Assembly (NCBI RefSeq): GCF_050942215.1
Contig: NZ_CP192056.1
Location: forward strand, 4,278,001 to 4,342,000
Length of the DNA stretch: 64,000 nucleotides
Source of the DNA: Sphaerimonospora sp050942215
GTDB taxonomy: Bacteria; Actinomycetota; Actinomycetes; Streptosporangiales; Streptosporangiaceae
Direction of reading: 5' to 3'
Shown: positions 32,318 to 40,175 of the stretch, piece by piece
Layout of the letters: every line of letters starts with the position of its first letter
How positions within the stretch are numbered: position 1 is the stretch's first letter
Translations under genes and position numbers: made by a program
Notes under the pieces: generated by a model
Seen by the model: only the letters and a program-made list of their open reading frames with translations
Told to the model about the DNA's origin: nothing
The model's database searches: none

Positions 32318-32461
32318 GCGCCAACGCTACTTCACGATTCCCGTGAGGATGGGGTGCCCAGCCGGGGATAACGCCTGGGTGACGGAACTACCGATGCGTA
32401 ACTTTCGCACGATAGCGTCCGGATGAGACCCGAAGAGCGAGCCCTGCACAAAGGAGTGGCC

Positions 32462-34246
32462 GTGCGTGAATTCAGCGTTCCCGTGCTGGTCGACGTACCC
32501 CCGTCCGCCAACTGCACCGACGTGGTGTTCCAGCGCGGCGCGGACGAGCCGGACGCCGTAGTCATCCGCCGCAAGGACGGCGAGGGCGCCGACGCCCCAT
32601 GGCTCCCGATAACAGCGGCGGAGTTCCGCGACCAGGTCGCGGCGCTCGCCAAGGGCCTGATCGCGGCAGGCGTGGAGCCGGGCGACCGGATCGCACTGAT
32701 CTCGCGTACGCGCTACGAGTGGACTCTGATCGACTACGCCATCTGGGCGGCGGGCGGCGTCTGCGTTCCGATCTACGACACCTCCTCGGCCGAGCAGGTG
32801 AAGTGGATCGTCTCCGACAGCGGCGCCAAGGCGGTCTTCGCCGAGACGGCCGCCCACGAGGAGACGGTACGTGAGGCGGCGCCCGGCCTCTCCCTGCTGT
32901 GGGGAATCGACGGCGGCGGGCTCGACGCGGTCCGCGAGCTCAGCCCGGAGGTCACCGACGAGACGCTCGCCGAGCGCCGCTCGTGCCGCGGCGGCGGCGA
33001 CCTCGCCACGATCATCTACACCTCCGGGACCACGGGCATGCCGAAGGGCTGCCGGCTCACCCACGACAATCTGCTGTTCACCGCGCGCAACGTCGCGCAG
33101 GGACCGCTTGAGCAGATGTTCGAGATGGACGAGCGCTCGGCGCTGCTGTTCCTGCCGCTCGCGCACAGCTTCCCCAGGATCATCCAGATCGTCCTGATGG
33201 AGACGGGCACGGTCATGGCGCACACCCCGAACATGAAGAACGTCGCCCCCGATCTCCAGTCGTTCAAGCCGACCTTCCTGCTGGGCGTGCCGCGGGTGTT
33301 CGAGAAGGTCTACAACGCCGCCGAGCTGAAGGCCACCACGGAGGGCAAGGGCAAGATCTTCCAGGCCGCGGTGGCCACGGCCGTCGCCTGGAGCAAGGCC
33401 GAGAGCTCCGGCGGCGCCGGCCTCGGCGTCCGGCTCAAGCACGCGCTCTTCGACAGGCTCGTGTACGCCAAGCTGCGCGCGGCGACCGGCGGCGCGCTGA
33501 CCGCTGCCGTCTCCGGCGGCTCCGCCCTCGGCGACCGGCTCGGCCACTTCTTCCGCGGCGTCGGGATCGAGGTCTACGAGGGCTGGGGTCTCACCGAGAC
33601 CAGCGCGCCCTCGACGGTGAACATTCCGGGCGCGAACAAGATCGGCACGGTCGGCAGGCCGTTCCCCGGGGTCGGCGTCCGGATCGCCGAGGACGGCGAG
33701 ATCCTGGTCAAGGGCAGGCACGTCTTCGACGGCTACTGGAACAACGAGCGCGCCACCAAGGAGGCCGTCGACTCCGAGGGCTGGCTCCACACCGGCGACG
33801 TGGGCGAGCTCGACGACGACGGCTACCTGCGCATCACCGGGCGCAAGAAGGAGCTCATCGTCACCGCCGGCGGCAAGAACGTCGCCCCCGGCCCGCTGGA
33901 GGACGCGATCCGGGCGCATCGGCTGGTCAGCCAGGTCATCGTCGTGGGCGACGACCGGCCGTTCGTCGCGGCGCTGGTCACGCTCGACCCGGAGGCGCTG
34001 GAGCAGTGGAAGCAGGCGAGCGGCAAGACGTCGGCCCCGGCGACCGACCCGGAGCTGCTCGCCGAGGTGCAGGCCGCCGTCGACGACGCGAACCGGATGG
34101 TCTCCAGGGCCGAGCAGATCAAGAAGTTCGTCATCCTCGACGCCGAGCTGAGCGAGGAGAGCGGCCACGTCACGCCGAAGCAGTCGATCAAGCGCAACGT
34201 GGTGCTGCGCGACTTCGCCGAGCAGATCGACGAGCTGTACGGCTGA
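32462..34246 (+). CDS. Long-chain fatty acid-CoA ligase (FadD15-like)
   Basis: This AMP-binding enzyme activates fatty acids to acyl-CoA. The 594 residues have the P-loop TIIYTSGTTGMPKGC, the gate region YEGWGLTETSAPSTVN, GEILVKGRHVFDGYW, the TGDVGELDDDGYLRITGRKKEL hinge (Asp and Lys) and KNVAPGPLED. The GTG at 32462 is chosen for AAAGGAG 6 bases upstream. TAGCGT at 32413 would start the transcript near 32424, which argues against an ATG at 32423. The C-terminal adenylation lid is complete (TPKQSIKRN). A perfect terminator follows. Confidence 0.95.
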   Translation: MREFSVPVLVDVPPSANCTDVVFQRGADEPDAVVIRRKDGEGADAPWLPITAAEFRDQVAALAKGLIAAGVEPGDRIALISRTRYEWTLIDYAIWAAGGVCVPIYDTSSAEQVKWIVSDSGAKAVFAETAAHEETVREAAPGLSLLWGIDGGGLDAVRELSPEVTDETLAERRSCRGGGDLATIIYTSGTTGMPKGCRLTHDNLLFTARNVAQGPLEQMFEMDERSALLFLPLAHSFPRIIQIVLMETGTVMAHTPNMKNVAPDLQSFKPTFLLGVPRVFEKVYNAAELKATTEGKGKIFQAAVATAVAWSKAESSGGAGLGVRLKHALFDRLVYAKLRAATGGALTAAVSGGSALGDRLGHFFRGVGIEVYEGWGLTETSAPSTVNIPGANKIGTVGRPFPGVGVRIAEDGEILVKGRHVFDGYWNNERATKEAVDSEGWLHTGDVGELDDDGYLRITGRKKELIVTAGGKNVAPGPLEDAIRAHRLVSQVIVVGDDRPFVAALVTLDPEALEQWKQASGKTSAPATDPELLAEVQAAVDDANRMVSRAEQIKKFVILDAELSEESGHVTPKQSIKRNVVLRDFAEQIDELYG

Positions 34247-34252
34247 GCCGTA

Positions 34253-34298
34253 CCGGGCCTGCCGCACGCGGGCCGGGATCCACGTGCGGCAGGCCCGG
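34253..34298. terminator. Bidirectional terminator between fadD and pimB'
   Basis: A perfect 16-bp stem (34253-34268 with 34283-34298) with a 14-base loop, starting 7 bases after the fadD stop. The convergent mannosyltransferase gene ends 65 bases to the right. Confidence 0.85.
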
Positions 34299-34363
34299 CG
34301 GGGCCCGGCTCGGCCGCCCGGCCGTTCCGCCGAGCCGGGCCGACCCGGCCGGGGCCGGGAAGG

Positions 34364-35473
34364 TCACAGGAGACCGGTGAAGCAGGCCGCGACGCGGTCC
34401 CAGTGCCACTCGTGCTCGATCCAGTCCCGGCCCCGCTCCCCCATCGCCCGGGCGCGGGCGGGATCGGCCAGCAGCCCGGTGAGCGCTCCGGCGATCTCGT
34501 CGGGGGAACGGCCGTCGACGACCAGCCCGGTCTCGCCGTGCCGTACGGCGTCGGGCGCGCCCCCAGAGGAGCCGGCGACCACGGGCAGGCCGGTCGCCGA
34601 CGCCTCCAGGTAGACGATGCCGAGGCCCTCCACGTCCAGGCCGCCCAGCCTGCTGCGGCACGGCATGGCGAACACGTCGCCGGCGGCGTAGTGCGCGGGC
34701 AGCGCCGCCCACGGCACCGAACCGGTGAACACGACGGAGTCGCGCAGGCCGAGCCGGCGTACCGACCGTTCAAGCGCGGCGCGCGAGGGGCCGCCGCCGA
34801 CCAGGAGCAGCACGGCGTCCCGGACCTTACGCAGCACCAGCGGCCAGGCTTTGATCAGCATGTCCTGGCCCTTGCGCGGCACCAGGCGGGAGACGCAGAC
34901 CACCGTCGGCCGGTCGCCGAGTGCCAGTGCGGCGCGCACCTCGTCCCGGCCGGCGCCGGGCCGGAAAACGGCGGTGTCGACGCCGGGCGCGAGCCGTACG
35001 AGCTTGGCCTCTGGCACGACCGCCGCGAGCCGGCGGCGCGTGTAGCCGCCGAGATAGGTCACCGCGTCGGCAGCGGCTCCGATGCGGCCCAGCAGGGCGC
35101 GGGTCACGGGCAGGCGTGCCCAGGACGCCTCATGGCCGTGCGTCAGCATGACCACGCGGGCGGCCCCGGCGGCGCGCAGCGCCGGGGCGAGCAGGCCGAG
35201 CGGCGCCGCCGCCCCGAACACCACGGTCGCGCCGTCCTCCACCAGGCCGGCCGCCCTGGCCGCGACGGCCCTCGTGGGCAGCATGAGCGTCGACGGGTGC
35301 CGGACCACCTCGTACGGCTGCCGCGCGTCGAATCTCTCGCTGCCCTTCCATCGGGGCGCGTACACGACGACCGAGTCCGGCGGGAGGCGGCAGGCGAGCC
35401 CGTGCACGAACGCCTGGATGCCGCCGGGCCTGGGCGGGAAGTCGTTGGTGACGATCAGCGTTCTCGCGCCCAT
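34364..35473 (-). CDS. pimB: GDP-mannose-dependent phosphatidylinositol mannosyltransferase (PimB'-like)
   Basis: The 369-residue GT-B glycosyltransferase of family 4 has VTNDFPPRPGGIQAF at the acceptor side, LTHGHEASWA, VCVSRLVPRKGQDMLIKAW and EGLGIVYLEASATGLPVVAGSSGG (the EX7E region). These match PimB', which adds the second mannose to phosphatidylinositol monomannoside on the cytosolic face of the membrane. The ATG at 35473 lies 65 bases from repeat element D, which occupies its upstream region and may include its promoter. Confidence 0.88.
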   Translation of the reverse strand: MGARTLIVTNDFPPRPGGIQAFVHGLACRLPPDSVVVYAPRWKGSERFDARQPYEVVRHPSTLMLPTRAVAARAAGLVEDGATVVFGAAAPLGLLAPALRAAGAARVVMLTHGHEASWARLPVTRALLGRIGAAADAVTYLGGYTRRRLAAVVPEAKLVRLAPGVDTAVFRPGAGRDEVRAALALGDRPTVVCVSRLVPRKGQDMLIKAWPLVLRKVRDAVLLLVGGGPSRAALERSVRRLGLRDSVVFTGSVPWAALPAHYAAGDVFAMPCRSRLGGLDVEGLGIVYLEASATGLPVVAGSSGGAPDAVRHGETGLVVDGRSPDEIAGALTGLLADPARARAMGERGRDWIEHEWHWDRVAACFTGLL

Positions 35474-35523
35474 CCCCTGCCCGCACCCCTCACCGTGGAC
35501 ATCGCCGTACCGTGGTCATCGCC

Positions 35524-35796
35524 GCCCGCCCTCCACCGTGATCTTGCGAATGCTCGCACGGATGGCCGCCCACCTGGCACGCGGCCTTCCGTGAACATGC
35601 AGAAATTGCCGGCGATCCCCGCTGACCTGTTGAAAGACCATTCGTGATCTTGCATTCCGCGGTGGAGTGCAAGGTCACGAGGAGCATTGTCGCAGGCAGC
35701 GGCGGCCGACCGGGAGTTCGTGCAAGATCAGCGAGGGTGAACGGGCAGGCAGGCGGCCATTCTGCGAGCTATCGCAAGATCACGGTGGGGAGGTAG
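35524..35796. repeat. Palindromic element, complete empty copy (D)
   Basis: Cores start at 35538 (GTGATC), 35591 (GTGAAC, decayed) and 35644 (GTGATC), then inverted at 35673 (GGTCAC), 35726 (GATCAG) and 35778 (GATCAC), with steps of 52-53 bp. The halves meet across 13 bases at GTGATCTTGCA / TGCAAGGTCAC. Outer mini-hairpins are TGCGA-ATGC-TCGCA and TGCGA-GCTA-TCGCA. Middle units are decayed. C-rich tracts lie outside both ends. It has the same architecture as copy C. Confidence 0.9.
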
Positions 35797-36620
35797 GCGA
35801 GCCACGAGCGGGTGAGCTCGGCGGCCGAGATGCCGAGCGTGGCGCGCAGCACGCCGTCGATGCCTTCGCCGTCCCGGCCGGTGCGCATCGCGGCGCGATA
35901 GAGGGCGACGAGCCGCCGCTCGCCGAACCGCTCGGCGATGTACCGGCAGGCCAGCCAGGCCTCCTCGTACGCCTGCGCCCTCCGTGGCGAGCCCGCGGCG
36001 AAGTCCGCGCGACCGGGCAGCGCACGCGGCGGCGCCCCGGCCCGCAGGTCCGCCGCGAGTTCAGCGGCGACCGCGCCGGCCGCGAGACCGCTGTCCAGGT
36101 AGCCCACGTAGTCGGCGAACCCCTCGACCAGCCAGACGGGCAGATGCCCCGCCGTCGCCGCTTCCGTGGCGACGTGGGTGAGTTCGTGCGTGATGACGAC
36201 CCGGCGGCCGGCCGCCGACAGACGGGCGAAACCGGACGGCTCGACGATGACGCGGTCCACGCCCGCGAGCGCGGCGAGCCCTGTCACGGGCGCGGGCGCG
36301 GCCAGCACCGCCGCCTGCTCCGTCGTGACCGGGGCCAGGATCACCGCGTCGACCGGCCGTCCCCAGACCCGGGCGACCGTACGGCCCCCCCGGTCGGCGA
36401 GCGCGGCGAGTTCGGCGGCCGATCCCGGCGACCGGCCGACGACCAGCACGTGCTCGCCCCTGACCGGTGCCGCCCCGGCCCAGATGCCCGGGTGCTCGGC
36501 GGTGATCGCCCGCGCCGACGGCAGCAGGCGATCACCCGGCTCCGACCCGGCCGGCAGGACCAGCAGCCCGATCAGCGCCATCGGCCCGATCAAGGCACGG
36601 ATCCGCGGCATGCCGAGCAT
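35769..36620 (-). CDS. Secreted or lipid-anchored zinc metallopeptidase-like protein (peptidase MA type)
   Basis: 283 residues. An N-terminal hydrophobic segment (about 9-24) suggests export. The gluzincin motif ITHELTHVAT near residue 143 (HExxH) is followed by WLVEGFADYVGY, whose Glu would be the third zinc ligand. Conserved-domain detail beyond that is not recognised. The last five residues (TVILR) and the stop are encoded by the outer unit of repeat element D. It lies 31 bases after the NlpC/P60 gene and may be cotranscribed. Confidence 0.8.
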   Translation of the reverse strand: MLGMPRIRALIGPMALIGLLVLPAGSEPGDRLLPSARAITAEHPGIWAGAAPVRGEHVLVVGRSPGSAAELAALADRGGRTVARVWGRPVDAVILAPVTTEQAAVLAAPAPVTGLAALAGVDRVIVEPSGFARLSAAGRRVVITHELTHVATEAATAGHLPVWLVEGFADYVGYLDSGLAAGAVAAELAADLRAGAPPRALPGRADFAAGSPRRAQAYEEAWLACRYIAERFGERRLVALYRAAMRTGRDGEGIDGVLRATLGISAAELTRSWLAYLPTVILR

Positions 36621-36651
36621 CGTACGCGGCAGCGCGGCGGCCGCGGTGACG

Positions 36652-37263
36652 TCAGACCCCGGGCCGTACGGCTCCCACGAAGGTGCGCTTGCGATAGGAG
36701 TCGAGCTTGTCGATCCTCACCCGGGTGCCGCTGTGCGGCGCGTGGACGATCCTGCCGCGCCCGATGTACATGCCCACGTGGCCGCCGCCGCTGGTGAAGA
36801 CGAGGTCACCGGCCTTGAGGTTCCGCCAGGCGACCTTCTTGCGTACCGCGCTGCGCATCGACCACGTGGTCCGCGGGAGCCGTACCCCCGCCTTGCGCCA
36901 GGCGAACTGGACCAGGCCGGAGCAGTCGAACGCTCGCGGTCCGGTGGCGCCCCAGCGGTACGGGGCGCCGATGTGCCTTTTGGCGACCTTGACGGCCTTC
37001 CTGGCTTTGGACCGCTGACGCGCGGCCCGGCTCGGCTCCGCCTCCTTCTTCTCCGTATTCGCCTTCTCCGATGTCTTGTTCGCCGCTGGGTCGCCGGCCG
37101 AGGCCGCCCGCCCGGCCTCCGCCGGGGTCGCCTCGGTGACGGTCACGGTCACCGTGTCGTCCGCCGACGCCGGTGCGGCGAAGGCTCCGAGTGAGGACGT
37201 CAGCACGACGCCCCCAAGGACGAGACGGGCACGATGGGACAGATTCGCGGGGGTGGCAGACAG
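36652..37263 (-). CDS. NlpC/P60 peptidoglycan hydrolase under c-di-AMP riboswitch, probable CTG start
   Basis: A secreted cysteine peptidase that cleaves peptidoglycan stem peptides. The NlpC/P60 domain (about residues 95-203) has the catalytic Cys in RAFDCSGLVQFAW, the His in GGHVGMYIGRG and HAPHSG. From CTG 37263 the N-terminus reads as an ideal signal peptide (SHRAR, then LVLGGVVLTSSLGAFAAPASA in two parts), and AGGAG lies 5 bases upstream. The first standard codon, GTG 37206, would remove the basic n-region and has a poor site. No ATG, GTG or TTG lies in frame between. Expression is probably lowered by cyclic di-AMP. Confidence 0.85.
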   Translation of the reverse strand: MSATPANLSHRARLVLGGVVLTSSLGAFAAPASADDTVTVTVTEATPAEAGRAASAGDPAANKTSEKANTEKKEAEPSRAARQRSKARKAVKVAKRHIGAPYRWGATGPRAFDCSGLVQFAWRKAGVRLPRTTWSMRSAVRKKVAWRNLKAGDLVFTSGGGHVGMYIGRGRIVHAPHSGTRVRIDKLDSYRKRTFVGAVRPGV

Positions 37264-37279
37264 GATCTCTCCTAGGGTC

Positions 37280-37455
37280 TTCCGCCGACGCCTACCGGGT
37301 TAGCTGACGGGTTCGGGCGGGGAAGTCGCCCTACGGCGCCCGGGCGGCAGCGTTCTGGAACGCTCCCGGCGCGCCGATTCACCCCTGACCCCTGAATTCG
37401 GAGGGTCGTTGGTTCCCCGGCTCCGTGCCTCCTGACTGCACGGATTCGGCAATCA
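37280..37455 (-). promoter_or_regulatory. Cyclic-di-AMP riboswitch (ydaO/yuaA class)
   Basis: The minus strand shows the class hallmarks in order: GGAGCCGGGGAACCAA (about 37409-37423), GGGGTGAATC (37376-37385), then GGGCGACTTCCCC and CGAACCCGTCAGCTAACC within 37289-37330. The P1 stem is GCCGA/TCGGC (37446-37450 with 37284-37288), with a CCGTGC/GCACGG hairpin inside. It ends 7 bases before the AGGAG ribosome site. In actinomycetes this class commonly precedes cell-wall hydrolase genes. A possible promoter is TTGCCC (37530-37535) and TAGCTT (37506-37511) with an 18-base spacer. Confidence 0.9.
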
Positions 37456-37610
37456 CCGATTGGATGCGGGACGAGGCCGGTGGTCCGGTGCTCGCCGCGG
37501 CCCAGAAGCTATCCGGCCGCACCACCGGAGGGCAAAGGCCACCCCAAGGAAACGGAGATCGATAAAGCAGCAGGTAAGGTAAAAACCGCAGGCTACCCGC
37601 ACAAAATTAA

Positions 37611-37638
37611 CCTAAATGTGATACTGCTCACATTTAGG
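37611..37638 (-). terminator. AT-rich intrinsic terminator after the RipA-like gene
   Basis: CCTAAATGTGA pairs perfectly with TCACATTTAGG across a TACTGC loop. On the minus strand it is followed by TTAATTTTGT, a real U-rich tail, 22 bases after the stop at 37661. Such an AT-rich intrinsic terminator is unusual in this DNA. Confidence 0.75.
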
Positions 37639-37660
37639 GCAAAGAGATCAAAAAGCGACC

Positions 37661-38623
37661 TCAGGGGCGTACGGCACCAATGGGGCGATATTGGGCAAGT
37701 GGGGTGACTTTCACCACATCTCCCGTCTGGGGAGCGTGGACCACCTTGCCGTCGCCCGCGTAGATCCCGACGTGCCCGTAGCCCGAGTGCCAGAGCAGGT
37801 CGCCGGGCTGCAACTCGTTCAGGGAGACCCGCCGGCTCGCGCCCCACGCCCACTGCTCATAGCTCGTACGGGGCAGTCGCACCCCGGCCGCCGCCCAGGC
37901 CGCCTGGACGAGCCCTGAGCAGTCCCAGGCGCCCGGTCCGGTCCCGCCGTACCGGTAGGGCTTGCCGATCTGCTTGTAGGCGAACTGCAGCGCGGTGAGC
38001 GCGTTGCCCGACGCCGGCCCGGCGTAGACGGCTCCCGCGCTGTTCGGGTTGCCGGGGTTGAACGCGCCGAGCTCGCGCAGCAGCGCCATCTGCCGCTTGA
38101 CGAGCTTCTCGACCTGATCCTTCTCCTTCGCCAGGTCGCCCCTGACCTTCACGGCCGAGTCGTAGGCCGACTTCTTCTTGTCCCGCCGCTGCTTGAGCCC
38201 GGAGATGGCGCCCTCGTACGCCTCGAGCTTGCGGGCACGCTCCTGGGAGAGCTGGTCGAGCGCGGCCATGCCGCTGAGTGCCGCCTGCGGGTCGGTGCCG
38301 TACAGGACGCCGTTCCACGCCAGGTCGCCGAACTGGTAGTCGTTCACCGCGATGGAGACGACACCCTCGCGCAGCTGCTCCACCCGCTTGGCGTGCTTGC
38401 GATAGTCGTCGTTGACCGAGTTGTACTGCTTCTTGGCCTTCTTCCACTTCTCGTTGGCCGCGTTGTAACGGTCTACGAGCGTGTCGGCCTGCTCGTTCAG
38501 CTCCTTCAGCTTGGCTTTGGCCTGAGCCACGGTCGGTCTCGGATCCGCCTGCGCGTCCATGTTCGGCAGCAGCAAAAGCACGGCGGCCATGCCGGCGGCC
38601 ACCGGTAAGCGCCCTCGCACCAA
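37661..38623 (-). CDS. RipA-like NlpC/P60 endopeptidase with coiled-coil
   Basis: 320 residues. A signal peptide (about 1-26, ending MDAQA-DP) is followed by a long coiled coil (about 30-185, rich in Lys/Glu, QAKAKLKELNEQADTL and LKQRRDKKKSA). The catalytic NlpC/P60 domain has the Cys in GAWDCSGLVQAAW, the His in SGYGHVGIYAGDG and HAPQTG. This matches actinobacterial cell-division endopeptidases whose coiled coil is autoinhibitory or binds partners. The start is TTG 38623 or the adjacent GTG 38620, with GAGGGGG upstream. It is the paralogue of the riboswitch-controlled gene downstream. Confidence 0.92.
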   Translation of the reverse strand: MVRGRLPVAAGMAAVLLLLPNMDAQADPRPTVAQAKAKLKELNEQADTLVDRYNAANEKWKKAKKQYNSVNDDYRKHAKRVEQLREGVVSIAVNDYQFGDLAWNGVLYGTDPQAALSGMAALDQLSQERARKLEAYEGAISGLKQRRDKKKSAYDSAVKVRGDLAKEKDQVEKLVKRQMALLRELGAFNPGNPNSAGAVYAGPASGNALTALQFAYKQIGKPYRYGGTGPGAWDCSGLVQAAWAAAGVRLPRTSYEQWAWGASRRVSLNELQPGDLLWHSGYGHVGIYAGDGKVVHAPQTGDVVKVTPLAQYRPIGAVRP

Positions 38624-38742
38624 GGCCCCCTCGAGATCGTCCCAAGCCTGGCGCGACTCTACTCATGCGATCTTCAAGCTTCAACCCGGCCGGCCCAAAG
38701 CACAGCCCTGCCCCGGCGGTCCCGGCCGCCTCTCTCGCCTCC

Positions 38743-40074
38743 TCAGCCCCGGCCGAGACGGCGGAGCAGCAGCAGCGCGGGCACCGGCCTGGCCCCCATC
38801 CGGCGCACGGAGTCGGCCACCTCCCGGTCCGACGAGACCACCGCCATCGACCGGCCCTTCGGCTCGGCGCGCACCAGCTGCCTGATCAGGTCGTCGGCGA
38901 TCTCCCCCGGCGCGCTGAACATCACCCGCACCCCGCGCGGCGCCGAGACGTGGACGGGACCGTCCAGCTCGGCGCCGTCGAAGACGCAGGTCACCTCCAC
39001 GCGGGACTGTACGGCCAGGCCGCCGAGCCCGGTGAGGAGCCGGGTCCGCTGGTCGACCAGCGTGAGCGACGGATAGCCCGTCTTCGTCACGTTGTATCCG
39101 TCGACGATCAGATGCAGGTGGGGGATCGCGAGGAGCTGGTCCAGCAACTGGGGGTCGTCGTCGGCGAGCGCCCTGGCGGGGACCGCGGTCACTCCCGGCG
39201 AATCCGGGGCCACCGCAGACACGGAGTCGGCCGGCCTGTTGATCGTCGTGGGCAGGGCGAGCTCCTTGCGCAGCCCCGCCACCGTTCCCTGAAGCGCGTC
39301 GAGGAGCACCCGGATGCGGACGTCCTCGACACTGCGGCCCTCCCTGGCCGCCCGGCGGGAGGCCTCCCGCTGCCGCTCGGCGTCCGCCAGTCGCTCCTTC
39401 AGCTTGCGCATCTCGTTCTCGGCCGAGCCGCTCACCTCGGCGGCCGCGGCCCTCGCCTCGGCCGCCTCGGCCGCCGACACGGCCGCCCTGGCCTCCGCCG
39501 CCTTGAGCCGCTCCCTGGCGTCGTGCAGCTTGCGCCGCAGATCGGCGTTCTCCGCGCGCAACGTCTTGAGCTGCTCGCGTACCCGCTCGACCTCTTCCTT
39601 GGCCGCGGCGCGCTGCGCGGCCAGCTGCTCGCGCAGCCGGGTCTCGGCCTGCTCGCGCTGGCTGCCGAGCGAGGCCGCACGCTCGAGCTCCGCCCGCGCC
39701 TGCTCCACCAGGTCCGGCCAGTCCGGCGGACGGGTCAGATACGCGGCCGCCGCCACCAGCACCGGATCGGCCGCCGGAGGCACGACGCCCTCGGCGAGGC
39801 CCGCTACCAGCTCGGGCCAGGCCGTCTCCACCGCCTCGGCCACCAGCTCGCGGAACTCCTTGTCGGATTCCAGCTGGGCGGCGATCTGCGCGGCGCCGAG
39901 ACGGGCACGTTTACGCGGCTCGAACCTCGCTATGCCGCGCAGCGGCGACGGCACCGCGGCCGCCGGCATCGTGCCCAGCACCTGCGCCGCGACCTCCACG
40001 ACGTGTAACCGGACCCGCTCTGGCAACGGACGAGACAGGCCTTCCCCGGCTGAACTCATCTCGTCGCTCCTCAT
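38743..40074 (-). CDS. NYN-domain RNA-binding/nuclease-like protein with coiled-coil
   Basis: 443 residues. The N-terminal third is helical. A central coiled coil (about 130-245) is rich in Arg/Ala/Glu heptads. The C-terminal NYN (YacP-like PIN-fold) domain has HLIVDGYNVTKTGYPSL, TCVFDGAELDGP, FSAPGEIADDLI and VVSSDREVADSVRRMGA, with the acidic cluster typical of a metal-dependent RNase. It probably acts on RNA in the cytosol; the target is unknown. The start is ATG 40074 or ATG 40059. Confidence 0.88.
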   Translation of the reverse strand: MRSDEMSSAGEGLSRPLPERVRLHVVEVAAQVLGTMPAAAVPSPLRGIARFEPRKRARLGAAQIAAQLESDKEFRELVAEAVETAWPELVAGLAEGVVPPAADPVLVAAAAYLTRPPDWPDLVEQARAELERAASLGSQREQAETRLREQLAAQRAAAKEEVERVREQLKTLRAENADLRRKLHDARERLKAAEARAAVSAAEAAEARAAAAEVSGSAENEMRKLKERLADAERQREASRRAAREGRSVEDVRIRVLLDALQGTVAGLRKELALPTTINRPADSVSAVAPDSPGVTAVPARALADDDPQLLDQLLAIPHLHLIVDGYNVTKTGYPSLTLVDQRTRLLTGLGGLAVQSRVEVTCVFDGAELDGPVHVSAPRGVRVMFSAPGEIADDLIRQLVRAEPKGRSMAVVSSDREVADSVRRMGARPVPALLLLRRLGRG

Positions 40075-40162
40075 CGTGTCCTTTTTCCAAGGGTACGGCT
40101 GCCACGCCGGTGGCCGTTCCGCGGTCGGTGAGACGGGAGAGACGAATGTCGGTTCCGGTGTC

Positions 40163-40175
40163 TATCGTCATGGCG
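40163..40175 (+). promoter_or_regulatory. Leaderless promoter of the exonuclease gene
   Basis: TATCGT (40163-40168) lies 6 bases before the GTG start at 40175; no ribosome site is present. Confidence 0.5.

Noticed and set aside
32327..34267. Long open frame antisense to fadD (646 codons)
   Set aside because: It is a GC-bias shadow: it lies over a gene with full acyl-CoA ligase motifs, encodes no recognisable domain and has no ribosome site.
24402..35796. Insertion sequence or transposase encoded by the palindromic element
   Set aside because: The element copies contain no open frame of their own, and no transposase, integrase or RAYT gene was seen in the window.
39314..40174. Upstream extension of the exonuclease frame over the NYN gene
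   Set aside because: It is antisense to the coiled-coil region of the NYN-domain gene, and the family start and a leaderless -10 box support GTG 40175.
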